From the NCBI GenBank assembly GCA_965279315.1, contig OZ257145.1, forward strand, positions 992,001 to 1,056,000: a stretch of 64,000 nucleotides of DNA. The letters run 5' to 3'. This document shows positions 1 through 7,779 of the stretch, one piece after another. The translations under genes were made by a program, and so were the position numbers. Positions within the stretch are counted from its first letter, which is position 1. Each line of letters begins with the position of its first letter. The DNA is from JAPWJZ01 sp965279315 (GTDB lineage Bacteria; Pseudomonadota; Alphaproteobacteria; Micavibrionales; UBA2020). The notes beneath the pieces are model-generated. The model saw nothing but the letters and a program-made list of their open reading frames with translations. It was not told where the DNA came from and did not search any database.

Positions 1-166
1 CGGTGGTGAAGCCCAAACCCTGGCTCATCGATTCAAATGCGAAGGCGATTTCCTGCGCCGCGTCCTGCTGCGACGGGCTGAAACTTTCCCACAGCCGCGC
101 ATCGGTGATGCGGCGTTGCGCGGCGGATAAATTGCGGCCGGGTGACTGGCGCAATGTCATGGGCAT
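1..166 (-). CDS. Phage-like hypothetical protein, cut by the left window edge
   Basis: A minus-strand reading frame starts at ATG 164-166, with a second ATG two codons later, and stays open to the window edge, so about 55 residues are visible. The visible part has a basic N-terminus followed by a helix-prone stretch (AQRRITDARLWESF, then AAQEIAFAFESM). It begins 18 bases after the stop of the 46-residue gene upstream and lies in the same transcription unit as the replication-type gene at 322-837, divergent from an S24 repressor. I do not recognise the family. Position argues for an early lytic or replication function of a prophage-like module; this is inference. Confidence 0.5.
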   Translation of the reverse strand, partial: MPMTLRQSPGRNLSAAQRRITDARLWESFSPSQQDAAQEIAFAFESMSQGLGFTT

Positions 167-184
167 GGTGGGGGAATGCTGTTC

Positions 185-325
185 CTACAGCGCGTGCGGC
201 GTTGCCGCCACATTTCCCGCTATTTTTCCAGCTGCCTTGCCCGCCGCCTTTCCCTGCCATTCCGGTTTCCAGCCTTCCCAGTGATCCGCGCCGGCATCGG
301 GCGGCATTGTGTCCTGTGCGATCAT
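185..325 (-). CDS. Small protein of 46 residues, translationally coupled
   Basis: The ATG overlaps the TGA of the upstream gene in an ATGA arrangement, typical of translational coupling. The product starts MIAQDTMPPDAG, has a Trp-rich centre (HWEGWKPEWQ) and then Gly/Ala/Lys repeats (GKAAGKAAGKIAG). It has no signal peptide or membrane segment. The coupling and the codon use, which matches its neighbours, are the only support for it being real. Function unknown; small genes of this kind are common in phage early operons. Confidence 0.5.
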   Translation of the reverse strand: MIAQDTMPPDAGADHWEGWKPEWQGKAAGKAAGKIAGNVAATPHAL

Positions 326-837
326 TGTCCTGCTCCGTCTTTGTCATGCCCTTTTTCGTGGCGGCGGTTCGTGCTTCTGGTGATGGCAAGCGTGCTGAGC
401 CGCTTGCGGCGCGCTTGTGTTTCCGCGTCGCTGTCGGGGTCGGTCTCATTGATGGCGAAGCGCGGTTTCCTGTCCGGTGCGCGCGCGGCCTGCCTCTCGT
501 CGGCAATCCTGCGGCGCGCGCGGTATTCACGCTGCCGCTCCGCGCCTGTCACGCCCTGCTTTTCCCAGTCTGCGATGCGGTTATCGGCATCGATCATGCC
601 CTTGTCGCGGAAAACGGCCATCGCGGCTTCGATTTTCGCAACATCGCGGTCGAACAACGCCGCGGGCAATTCACAATCGAACCCGTCAACCGATCCGCGT
701 CGCGCGGCGCGGCTGGCGTGTTCCAAAAGGCAGAGCAGCAGGCACAACGCTTCGGCGCGCGTCAGGCCGGAGCGTCGCGCAACGGCCCCCAGTCGCGCAT
801 CGTAAGGCAGTCCGTGGTGAACCTTGTACCAGTCCAT
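322..837 (-). CDS. Phage-type replication or replisome-organiser-like protein
   Basis: The 171-residue product begins MDWYKVHHGLPYDARL and is followed by a helical region with a winged-helix look (SGLTRAEALCLLLCLLEHAS, residues about 23-43). It then has a basic linker (GAERQREYRARRR) and a charged, disordered tail. This start resembles N-terminal domains of phage replisome organisers and primosome loaders, where a short helical DNA-binding domain is followed by a basic tail. It is the first gene of a minus-strand unit facing away from an S24 repressor, the usual arrangement of phage early genes. Confidence in a replication role is moderate; the family is assigned by resemblance only. Confidence 0.5.
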   Translation of the reverse strand: MDWYKVHHGLPYDARLGAVARRSGLTRAEALCLLLCLLEHASRAARRGSVDGFDCELPAALFDRDVAKIEAAMAVFRDKGMIDADNRIADWEKQGVTGAERQREYRARRRIADERQAARAPDRKPRFAINETDPDSDAETQARRKRLSTLAITRSTNRRHEKGHDKDGAGQ

Positions 838-1036
838 TTTTTTTCTACTCTCCGTTTGGCCTTGTTATCTGTTCTTGTTATGTTCTCATTTACCACTATT
901 GCTTAAATCGCAACTATCGTCCAGCATTATTTTTGGCCGCCCGGCTGGATTGGAATTAAGCGATTGTTAATAAAGGATAATTATACGCATTAAAAATTAG
1001 CTTTATCCGCAATTAAAAACGCAATATGATAGGGAT
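838..1036. promoter_or_regulatory. Divergent control region with 13-bp tandem repeat
   Basis: This AT-rich spacer separates the repressor gene from the minus-strand phage-like operon, so it must hold both promoters. Positions 861-873 and 874-886 are two adjacent copies of a 13-base element starting CTTGTTAT. They lie 25-50 bases upstream of the minus-strand start, where a repressor could block that promoter. A purine-rich AGGGAT precedes the repressor ATG. The operator role is inferred from position. Confidence 0.5.
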
Positions 1037-1693
1037 ATGTCGCCCACACGCCTGCACACATTGATTCGCGAGACCCTGGAAAACTCCCCGCACCTGACCC
1101 AGCGCGGTCTGGCGGAACGCATGGGCGTCAATCCGGCGGCGGTCAACCGCATGCTGAACGGCCAGCGCAAGATCATGGCCGAAGAAATTCCGATCATCGA
1201 GGCGTATCTGGGCCTGCGGCTCGACCTGCAATACCTGCAGGAAGCGCCCCGCCCCGGCACGCGCCGCGGTTTTTCCGATAACCCCGCAACCCCGTTCGAA
1301 GCGCCCGTGCCCGTGTACGGCTATGCGGCGGGCAGCGACGATGTGGGCAAAAAAAGCACCTCCGGCCTGAACCTGTCGAACGGCGACATCGTCGACTGGG
1401 TCGCGCGCCATCCCGCGCTGAACGGCATCAAGGACGCGTTCGGCATTTATGTGTTTTCGGATTCCATGGAACCGCGCTATTTCCGCGGCGAGCTGATCTA
1501 CGTCCATCCCGGCCGCCCGCCGGAGGTGAACAAGGACTGCGTGATCGAGATGAAAAACGGCGATGCGTTTATCAAGCGTCTCGTGAAACTCGGCGAAGCC
1601 AAGATCCGCGTCCGCCAGTTCAACCCGCCGCTCGAAACCGACGTCCCGCTGAAGGACGTGCAGGCGCTTTATTCCGTGATCGGCCGCGGGTAA
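1037..1693 (+). CDS. XRE-family repressor with S24 (LexA/CI-like) peptidase domain
   Basis: The 218-residue protein has an N-terminal helix-turn-helix (residues about 14-45, GLAERMGVNPAAVNRML) and a C-terminal S24 peptidase fold. The catalytic dyad is visible: Ser143 in SDSMEP and Lys180 in AFIKRL, at the usual spacing. An Ala98-Gly99 bond in YGYAAGSD is placed where LexA/CI proteins self-cleave. It is divergent from replication-like genes and separated from them by a repeat-bearing spacer. This fits a prophage CI/C2-type repressor released by DNA damage. A chromosomal stress regulator of the same family is the alternative. Confidence 0.85.
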   Translation: MSPTRLHTLIRETLENSPHLTQRGLAERMGVNPAAVNRMLNGQRKIMAEEIPIIEAYLGLRLDLQYLQEAPRPGTRRGFSDNPATPFEAPVPVYGYAAGSDDVGKKSTSGLNLSNGDIVDWVARHPALNGIKDAFGIYVFSDSMEPRYFRGELIYVHPGRPPEVNKDCVIEMKNGDAFIKRLVKLGEAKIRVRQFNPPLETDVPLKDVQALYSVIGRG

Positions 1694-1707
1694 TAATTTT
1701 TGGCCGC

Positions 1708-1741
1708 AAAAAAACCCCTTCGTTTTGCGAAGGGGTTTTTT
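1708..1741. terminator. Bidirectional rho-independent terminator
   Basis: A stem of AACCCCTTCG and CGAAGGGGTT with a TTTT loop is flanked by an A-run on the left and a T-run on the right. It lies between the convergent repressor gene and the minus-strand membrane protein, so it can stop transcription from both sides. Confidence 0.9.
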
Positions 1742-1760
1742 GTTGTCCTGAAATCGCGCT

Positions 1761-2660
1761 TTAGAATTTCTTCGAATTGTCGCGGTTCTTTTTGTTTTTT
1801 GCGCGCTCTTCGGCGGCCTTGCGGCGTTGTTCGTTTTGCGCGGCGTTGTCGTTCGTGGGCGTTTCGGGTTTCGCTTCGGTGTTGAAATCAAAGCTCTTGC
1901 CGTTCGCGCCGGGGGTGAAGACTTCACCTTGCGAAATGGGTTTTTGCGTTTGCGACGGTTTCTGGAACTTGAAGGGCGAGTTTGCGGGATCGCGGCGCAG
2001 GACCGATGCATTCGATGTGGTGTAGGCCGCAATGCCCGCTGCGGGGGCAGCCAGCGCCGAAAGGCCGATCGCCGTTGCCGTCGCCGCCGTTGCGCTCAAC
2101 CCGATCGCCGCGCCCGCCTGCACAACCGCCGCCGCGAAGGGGACGAGTGCGGGGACGACTGCAAAAGCACCGAGCGCAATCGCGCCGCCGGTCGCAAGGC
2201 CCGCAACCGCAAGTGCGAGGCCTGCGAATTTCAGCGTCTTGATGACGGGCGCGGGGATCGCGTCGACTTTTTTCCTGAAGCCGTCCTTGATGCGGGTCAG
2301 CAGGGGCTTGCGCGCCTGTTTTTCGTACCAGTTGTTTTCCTGTTCGCGCACGTAATTGGTGACGGCGGCGGTCTGTTTCAGCGCGCCGAACTTGCTCCAC
2401 GCATCGCGGCCGTATTTGAAGGCGAAGGTGATCGCGGCTGCGCCGATGACCCAGGGCAGGATGGGCGCTGCCATCAGCACCGGAATGGAAAGGGCGATGT
2501 TTGCGCCGACCAGAATGCCGGCCGTGATGCCGGCGTCTTTGCCGAAGCGGCCCGCGTCTTTGCGCGTTGTGTGGTTGAACGGGGTTTTGGCCAGTGCTTT
2601 CGTTTTCTGCCAGAAATACCAGCCCTTGCCGGGTGACTTGCCGTCGTATTGCACGCCCAT
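1761..2660 (-). CDS. Alanine-rich membrane-hairpin protein, unknown function
   Basis: The 299-residue protein has no signal peptide. It has a basic N-terminus, a hydrophobic segment near residues 45-80, a charged amphipathic middle (residues about 85-130, with NYVREQENNWYEKQ), and a long Ala/Gly-rich hydrophobic block at about 140-215. The tail is polar, Pro/Gln/Asn-rich and ends in a Lys/Arg-rich stretch. AAGGA lies upstream of the ATG. Two further minus-strand proteins (4388-5089 and 5223-6215) share this plan of cytosolic head, hydrophobic hairpins and disordered tail. No family is recognised. Membrane-inserting type IV effectors often look like this, but that role is inference. Confidence 0.75.
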   Translation of the reverse strand: MGVQYDGKSPGKGWYFWQKTKALAKTPFNHTTRKDAGRFGKDAGITAGILVGANIALSIPVLMAAPILPWVIGAAAITFAFKYGRDAWSKFGALKQTAAVTNYVREQENNWYEKQARKPLLTRIKDGFRKKVDAIPAPVIKTLKFAGLALAVAGLATGGAIALGAFAVVPALVPFAAAVVQAGAAIGLSATAATATAIGLSALAAPAAGIAAYTTSNASVLRRDPANSPFKFQKPSQTQKPISQGEVFTPGANGKSFDFNTEAKPETPTNDNAAQNEQRRKAAEERAKNKKNRDNSKKF

Positions 2661-2760
2661 CTTGGAAATCCTTTTGGTGAATCGCTTCGTTGAATGCTGG
2701 CATCAGTATATTGCCATAACATTTTTTGTCAATTGAATATTGGATTGATATTACAAGGAT

Positions 2761-3414
2761 TTAGCCGGGTTGTCCCGGTGTTTTGCGCTTGAAAGTGGCG
2801 GTTTTGGGGGCGGAAACCGGATGGGTCAGCGCGCCCGCGCTGTTGGCGATCTCGTCTTCCCGCCGTTTCTGCGCGTTTTTCTCCGCCGTTTCGGCGGCGC
2901 GGCGGAGCGTCACGGCATTCATGAAGAACCCGAAATCCTCGCCCGTGAAAACCAGCCTGGCGAGGCTGAAACCGGTATCGCCCTTTTTATCCGTCAGCTT
3001 TTCAAAATCCGCGCCCGCATCGACCAGGCGGCACGCCGCCCAGGCGTCGTTCGCGGCAATCGCGGTCATCAGCGCGGTGCGACCGCCCAGTTTTTCCTGC
3101 GCGTCCAGCGGCGCGCCCATCACCGCCCAACGCTCCACAATCGGCTGCATCTTGTTCGCGGCGGCGATGATCAGGGCGGTCTGCCCCTGCCGGTTCACGG
3201 CGTTCAAATCCGCCTTGTGGAACATCAGCATCAATGCGGCTTCTTCCGACCCGCTGTTGGCGGCGTAAATCAGCGCGCTGTTGCCCGTCTTGTCGACCGC
3301 GTTGATCCGGTGGCCGTTCATGACCATGTCGACGATCGCGCTGGAATCATTGTCGCGCGCCGCGCGCATCAGCGGCGTCACGCCGTCGTCATCTGCGATG
3401 TCGGGAACTGTCAT
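2761..3414 (-). CDS. Ankyrin-repeat protein with C-terminal APKTATF motif
   Basis: The 217-residue protein carries about four ankyrin repeats (residues about 10-150). Typical signatures are DDGVTPLMRAARDND, TGNSALIYAANSGS and RQGQTALIIAAANK. A basic helical region and the tail APKTATFKRKTPGQPG follow. There is no signal peptide, so the protein is cytosolic or delivered by a one-step secretion system. It starts 6 bases after the tandem OsmC gene and is probably co-transcribed with it. The tail motif recurs at the ends of five other ankyrin-type proteins in this window. A Dot/Icm effector role is inferred from that pattern. Confidence 0.85.
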   Translation of the reverse strand: MTVPDIADDDGVTPLMRAARDNDSSAIVDMVMNGHRINAVDKTGNSALIYAANSGSEEAALMLMFHKADLNAVNRQGQTALIIAAANKMQPIVERWAVMGAPLDAQEKLGGRTALMTAIAANDAWAACRLVDAGADFEKLTDKKGDTGFSLARLVFTGEDFGFFMNAVTLRRAAETAEKNAQKRREDEIANSAGALTHPVSAPKTATFKRKTPGQPG

Positions 3415-3420
3415 GATTGT

Positions 3421-4365
3421 TTACGGACGCGGCGCGGCGGGTGCCGCGTCACGCTTTGGGGGCGCGAAAGACTCCACCAGCGCGGTCGTCACATGCGGGC
3501 CCTTGGTCAGCGTCTGCATCAGGGGGCAGCGGTTGGCGGCTGCCAGCAAATCAAGGCGCTGGTCCTCGGTCAAATTGCCCTGCAGCTTGATGCTGCGGCC
3601 GATGACGTCGATTTTCTTGCCGCCTTCGCCATCCACCTTGCCGTGGTCGAGCGTGATCGACACATCGTCAAGGCTGTAGCCTTTCAGGTTCGCCTCGCGG
3701 CGCACCTTCATCGCGGTGCAGGAACCGAGCGCGGCAAGAAGTTCTTCATAAGGGTTCGGCGCGGAATCGAGCCCGCCGACTTCCGTCGGTTCATCGGTCT
3801 TGAAAGTATGCTTGCCCGCCGTCACCACTTGCGTGAATTTCCCGACGCCGTCGGACGACACGACAACCGCGCGCTGCTGCGACGCCTTGGTCGGGTTGAA
3901 TCGCGGCTTCAGCGGGGGCGTTGCGGGCTTGGCGTGTTTTTCGCCCGGCTCCGGATCCTCCAGCACGGTATTGACGGTGGGTTTTGCCTCCAGCGTGCGG
4001 TGCACGGGGCATTTGTTGGCGATTTCCAGCAGCTTTTCACGCTGCGCCTGGTCGAGGTTGCCGCGGATGGCGACATCGCGGTTGATGACATCCACCAGTT
4101 CGCCCGCCGCGTTCAGTTCTTTTTTATAGGTCAGCGAAACATCGACGCCCTCCAGCGGAATTTTTTTCAGGTCCGCATACATCTTGATCGTCATCGATGT
4201 GCAAGAGCCGAGCGCGGAGAGGAGTTTATCGTACGGGTTCGGCCCGCTGTCGAGCCCGCCCAGTTCCGCCGGAACGTCGGTCGTGGATTTATGGCTGCCG
4301 GACTGGACTTCCTGCGTGAAAATGCCTTTATGCGTTTCTTTGACGGTGACGTGATGTCCGGACAT
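3421..4365 (-). CDS. Tandem OsmC-domain protein (two fused OsmC/YhfA-like domains)
   Basis: OsmC/Ohr-family proteins reduce organic hydroperoxides or act on small thiol substrates, using two cysteines. Here two such domains sit in one 314-residue chain, about residues 1-150 and 165-300. Each repeats the same landmarks: GGLDSGPNPY and GSCTSM with KCPVHRTL in the first, GGLDSAPNPY and GSCTAM with RCPLMQTL in the second. Both cysteine pairs are kept. Family members are normally single-domain, about 140 residues. The start used is ATG 4365, with AGGAG upstream; a TTG two codons earlier is less likely. It lies in a minus-strand cluster with an ankyrin gene and a membrane-hairpin protein. Confidence 0.9.
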   Translation of the reverse strand: MSGHHVTVKETHKGIFTQEVQSGSHKSTTDVPAELGGLDSGPNPYDKLLSALGSCTSMTIKMYADLKKIPLEGVDVSLTYKKELNAAGELVDVINRDVAIRGNLDQAQREKLLEIANKCPVHRTLEAKPTVNTVLEDPEPGEKHAKPATPPLKPRFNPTKASQQRAVVVSSDGVGKFTQVVTAGKHTFKTDEPTEVGGLDSAPNPYEELLAALGSCTAMKVRREANLKGYSLDDVSITLDHGKVDGEGGKKIDVIGRSIKLQGNLTEDQRLDLLAAANRCPLMQTLTKGPHVTTALVESFAPPKRDAAPAAPRP

Positions 4366-4387
4366 TTTCAAATCTCCTGTGGCAGCG

Positions 4388-5089
4388 TTACGGCTGCGGC
4401 GGTTGTTCGCGTTTCGGTTTTTGGGTTTCGGCCTCTGCTGCGTTGTTGTTCGCGGCGGGGGCTTGCGGTTTTTTCTTCTGCGCCTGATCGAGCGCCGTTT
4501 TCAAAAGCCAGTTGCCAAGCGCGCCTTTGCCGGATGCGGCAGGCGTTTCTTTTTTCTCCGCGACAGGCGCAGCAACGGCAGGCGTTTCAACTTGCGGTGT
4601 TGCGATTTTTGGTGCGGCGGCTTTCGCTTCGGCCTCGGCCTTGCGCTTCGCGGCAAGCGCGGCGCGGTTCTTGTCGAAGGCGGCCTTCATTTCCGACATC
4701 TTGTATTCGACGTATTTCTTGCCGATTTCCATCTTCAGTTCGGGGATGGTTTCAGTCTTGAGCCGCTTCACGAAATCAGCGGTCTTTTTCGCAAAAAATC
4801 CGGCGATGCCGAGTGTTGCGGCAGCAACGGCGACGACAGGCACAACGCCCGTGACCGCCAGCGCGCCCGCGATACCAATGCCGATGGTGGCCAGTGTCGC
4901 AACGCCAAAACCAGCCATGCCGCCCGCGCTGCGGTGGAAACCTTTATTGTCGCGCAGGACCGCCCATGACGTTTTCTTGATCCATTCATCCGGCGGGAAC
5001 AGCGCCGAATTCGGGTCGACCTGCGGCAGCATCATCTGCGCGATGCGCGTTTTCTTTTTCGGCGTCGTGGTTGTGGTCGCGTTGTCCAA
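4388..5089 (-). CDS. Membrane-hairpin protein with Lys/Ala-rich tail, unknown function
   Basis: The 233-residue product has a Thr/Lys-rich start, a soluble stretch (SALFPPDEWIKKTSW), one hydrophobic hairpin (residues about 55-100), a charged coiled-coil-like segment (about 105-155) and a Pro/Ala/Lys-rich tail. No ATG is available at this frame's N-terminus; TTG 5089 is preceded by AAAGG at good spacing. An internal Met-Met near residue 18 is the alternative. It ends 22 bases before the OsmC start. Its plan matches the proteins at 1761-2660 and 5223-6215, but residue identity between them is not obvious. Function unknown. Confidence 0.7.
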   Translation of the reverse strand: MDNATTTTTPKKKTRIAQMMLPQVDPNSALFPPDEWIKKTSWAVLRDNKGFHRSAGGMAGFGVATLATIGIGIAGALAVTGVVPVVAVAAATLGIAGFFAKKTADFVKRLKTETIPELKMEIGKKYVEYKMSEMKAAFDKNRAALAAKRKAEAEAKAAAPKIATPQVETPAVAAPVAEKKETPAASGKGALGNWLLKTALDQAQKKKPQAPAANNNAAEAETQKPKREQPPQP

Positions 5090-5222
5090 GTCAAAACCCT
5101 TTCATGGGAGGCGTGGAATCATTGAATCATCTCAAGGATATAGGTCTGAAAACGCCGCCAATGTAACATGATTGTACGATATGGCAAGTAACTTTACCCT
5201 TAACGGCCGCGCAGAAAAACGC

Positions 5223-6215
5223 TTACTGCGCTGGAATTGCGGGTGTTTTCGCGGCCGGCGGCTGGATGTTGGTATTGGCGGGCGGCGGCAGGGTGGCTGC
5301 GACCGCCGCTTGTGCGGCCTGCCCGAACGGCGCTGACAATACCTTGTTGAGCGGCAGCGCGGGCGCCTCGACAAACGGCGCGCCGATGGGCGCGAGGTCG
5401 GTTGCGTCCAGCTTCGGCGCGTTATTCGCGGCCTTCTGTTTCGCGGCATGTTCGCGCTTCAGTCGCGATTCTTCGCGCAATCCGGTGATGCTGAAATAAA
5501 GTCCACTGATGCCGCTGATGATGGAACTGACGGTGAAGACGGTCGCGACCGTGAACAGCGTGCCCGCCGCGACAAGCGGCAGTGCGACCGCGCCCACGAC
5601 CAGCGACAACGCCGCACCGCCGACCGCGATGCCGCCCAGCACCGAATCCTCGCGGTTGCGCATGAATTTCGACGTGGTCTTCCAGGCATGCGTTTTCGCA
5701 AGGGTTTTGGCCCATTTATGCCCGGCCATACGCTGGACGAATTCGGTTTTCGCCAGGCGCTGGAACATGTCCTCTTTCTCGGTATAGACGTGTTCCTTGG
5801 GCGCGCGGCCGGTTGCGCGCGCATAGACGTCCTGCACGCCTTCCCATGCCTTCATGCCGCCCGCCGCCATGCCGTAGAGGCTGACGCCGATCAAGCCCAC
5901 GGAAAGGGTAATGCCGACGGCGGCCACCAGCAGCGGCATGGTGACCATCGCGGAAATGCCCATGATGCCCGTCACGAGGATGGCGGATGCGCCGCCCTTC
6001 ACGGCCAGCGCCTTGACCCAGAAGGTATGGTCGTCGAACAATTCCTTGGTGAATTTCCAGGTAATGGCGGCCTTGCGCCTGGCCGATGTCCATGCGGCGC
6101 GTATGCCCGCGCGGATGACGCCGGTTTTTTTGGCAGGGGCAGCTGGTGATTCTACAGCGGGTGATTCCGTGGAAACGGCAGGGGTCTCGATTTCAGGGGA
6201 AATGCCGTCTGCCAT
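5223..6215 (-). CDS. Two-hairpin membrane protein with Pro-rich ends, unknown function
   Basis: The 330-residue protein starts with an acidic Pro/Ala-rich leader (residues 1-28), then a basic helix, a first hydrophobic hairpin (about 70-115), a charged middle (about 120-185, with YTEKEDMFQRLAKTEF) and a second hairpin (about 190-245). It ends in a Pro/Ala-rich tail of some 80 residues. There is no Sec signal peptide. It is the most upstream gene of the minus-strand cluster running to position 2761. Two hairpins framed by disordered ends suit a protein that inserts into a membrane after delivery. That is a hypothesis. Confidence 0.75.
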   Translation of the reverse strand: MADGISPEIETPAVSTESPAVESPAAPAKKTGVIRAGIRAAWTSARRKAAITWKFTKELFDDHTFWVKALAVKGGASAILVTGIMGISAMVTMPLLVAAVGITLSVGLIGVSLYGMAAGGMKAWEGVQDVYARATGRAPKEHVYTEKEDMFQRLAKTEFVQRMAGHKWAKTLAKTHAWKTTSKFMRNREDSVLGGIAVGGAALSLVVGAVALPLVAAGTLFTVATVFTVSSIISGISGLYFSITGLREESRLKREHAAKQKAANNAPKLDATDLAPIGAPFVEAPALPLNKVLSAPFGQAAQAAVAATLPPPANTNIQPPAAKTPAIPAQ

Positions 6216-6504
6216 TAATAATAACTTCTCGTCATATAGATGATTGCCGGAATGATAGCGGTGGTTGGTGCAATCACCAAAGTTTTTTTAAATGGCAGAA
6301 TCAAGCGCTCCTAACGGTTTGATTAATCTGCCCTATTATAAGCATAGATGACATAAAAACGCCAGTCCGGGGGCGTTTTCCGGGCTGGAAAAGTCGGGAA
6401 ACCCTATATTTCTCAAGATCGTAACCAGTTGTTAACTTTATTGCCATAAAGTCTATATAGGCTTGAATAAAGCAATGAAATCGAGACGACGGAGGATACC
6501 GAAA
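6216..6504. other. Divergent intergenic region with hairpin and promoter-like AT-rich stretch
   Basis: No gene is seen here. Positions 6362-6388 form a hairpin (CCAGTCCGG with CCGGGCTGG). The stretch at 6429-6459 (TTGTTA and TATATA, 19 bases apart) is a weak promoter candidate for the gene at 6505. Confidence 0.35.
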
Positions 6505-6876
6505 ATGGCACACGAAAAGATCACCATGCAGTTCACCGACACCGCGTTCTGGAGCCCGGCGGCGGATGACGGGCGCGGTGCATATCAGGCGCGTTTCGTG
6601 ATCGTCCATCCGGGGCGCGAACAGGAAGCCGAAAGCCTGATGAAGGCCTTCAAATCCTCCAACGCGCGCGGCGTGCGCATCCGCGACGGTGTCGTCGCGC
6701 TCAGCGAAAAACAATTGAATGAACGCATCGAACAGCTGTCGAAACTTCCGGGCCAGGAAACGGTGCTCGGCGAATTGAACCGCGGGCTCGAGCATGTGCA
6801 CAAGCTGGGCAACACCGCGCCCGCGATTGCGGCGGCCGCGCCTGCGCTGCAGACGAAAGTCGGGCTGGGCGGATAG
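6505..6876 (+). CDS. Conserved hypothetical protein, YCII-like length
   Basis: The 123-residue product starts at an ATG preceded by GGAGG; an in-frame ATG 14 codons earlier lacks such a site. The first half (RFVIVHPGREQEAESLMKAF) looks like an alpha/beta fold. The second half is helical and amphipathic (SEKQLNERIEQLSKLPGQE), and the tail is Ala-rich. There is no signal peptide or membrane segment. The gene stands alone, followed by a strong terminator. I do not recognise a family. Confidence 0.7.
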   Translation: MAHEKITMQFTDTAFWSPAADDGRGAYQARFVIVHPGREQEAESLMKAFKSSNARGVRIRDGVVALSEKQLNERIEQLSKLPGQETVLGELNRGLEHVHKLGNTAPAIAAAAPALQTKVGLGG

Positions 6877-6926
6877 ATCAAGTTTACTTGTTGGGGTCAC
6901 GTCCGGTCAAAACCGGGACGTCTTCT

Positions 6927-6968
6927 AAAGGGCTGCGGGTCAGGGGACCAGATCGCAGCCCTTTTTTT
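6927..6968 (+). terminator. Rho-independent terminator
   Basis: AAAGGGCTGCG pairs with CGCAGCCCTTT across a 16-base loop and is followed by a T-run. It ends the transcript of the gene at 6505-6876. Confidence 0.85.
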
Positions 6969-7001
6969 ACGCCGGATAAGGGGGCCGGATAAAGGAGCAT
7001 G

Positions 7002-7340
7002 ATGGAAACCGCGCATAAAATCACCAGCACCTGCCCGTATCGCCGCTATACCGCCTATGCCTTCGCCGCGCTGTACCCGCCGCTGATGGCATTCATGCTG
7101 AATGCGCCGCTGTTTGATTTTCTGAGCGATACGTTACGCAACGAAGCATTACTGTTATCGGCTTACTTCATCATATGCTTCGCGCCCGTTGCGGCGGTGA
7201 TGCGCCATGTTTTCGGCATGCCGGACAAGGCGCATGGCGCGCGCGTGATGGTGAAGGCTGTCGTCTATCTTGCGGTGATGCTGCCGTTATCGACTGTCGT
7301 GCTGATGTTTGCAGGCTGTATGCGCAGTTTGTGTCACTAG
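7002..7340 (+). CDS. Small inner-membrane protein, unknown function
   Basis: The 112-residue protein has three hydrophobic segments: about residues 18-38, 48-68 and 85-108. Two adjacent ATGs are present. The second, at 7002, has better spacing to AAGGAG and is used here. The chain is Cys-bearing (CPYRRY near the start, CMRSLCH at the end). It is convergent with the DUF3592 genes. No family is recognised. Confidence 0.6.
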   Translation: METAHKITSTCPYRRYTAYAFAALYPPLMAFMLNAPLFDFLSDTLRNEALLLSAYFIICFAPVAAVMRHVFGMPDKAHGARVMVKAVVYLAVMLPLSTVVLMFAGCMRSLCH

Positions 7341-7341
7341 G

Positions 7342-7779
7342 TCATAACGCTTCGTTTTGCTGCTTCGGCAGTCCGCCCCGCAAAAACAGGATTCCGAACA
7401 GCGCGAAAATGGCGGGCACGCCCATGGCGTCATAGCCTGTGTCGATTTGCGCGGTTGTGGCGGGGTCTTCTTTCAAATAGACGACGGGGATGGATTGGCC
7501 TTCCTGATATTTGTCGGCCCGGGTGCTGCCCTTTTCGGCGGTGAAGGTGACCTTGTCGCCTGAACTGTCGTTGAACTCGATCACCGGATAATATTTGCAG
7601 CAGGGGCGGCCGTTTTCGGTTTCTTCCTGCAGGTGCATCCGGCTGATCGTACCCGCGATGTGCACGCCGTCTTGCAGCAGCAGGTATTGTTTCTCGCCAA
7701 AGAAAAACGCGGCCAGCAATAAAACCGCGCCAAAGGCAACCGACAGCGGCGGCGACAGGGGTGATTTTATCGCCATCAA
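7342..7779 (-). CDS. DUF3592-like membrane protein, short
   Basis: DUF3592 proteins carry an extracytoplasmic beta-rich domain between membrane helices. This 145-residue version has a first helix at about residues 10-28, the domain (YYPVIEFNDSSGDKVTFTAE, then GQSIPVVYLKEDPATTAQID) and a last helix at about 118-135. It overlaps the end of the larger DUF3592 gene by four bases, so the two are coupled and probably act together. The biochemical role of the family is unknown. A Cys pair (RPCCKYY) is notable. Confidence 0.8.
   Translation of the reverse strand: MMAIKSPLSPPLSVAFGAVLLLAAFFFGEKQYLLLQDGVHIAGTISRMHLQEETENGRPCCKYYPVIEFNDSSGDKVTFTAEKGSTRADKYQEGQSIPVVYLKEDPATTAQIDTGYDAMGVPAIFALFGILFLRGGLPKQQNEAL

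Noticed and set aside
33..530. Minus-strand frame of 165 codons overlapping the replication-like gene
   Set aside because: The product is low-complexity Arg/Ala/Pro. Better supported coupled genes at 1-166, 185-325 and 322-837 occupy the region.
2770..4761. Long plus-strand frame of 663 codons over the ankyrin and OsmC genes
   Set aside because: Both minus-strand genes have well-conserved motifs and ribosome sites. The opposite frame is composition-driven.
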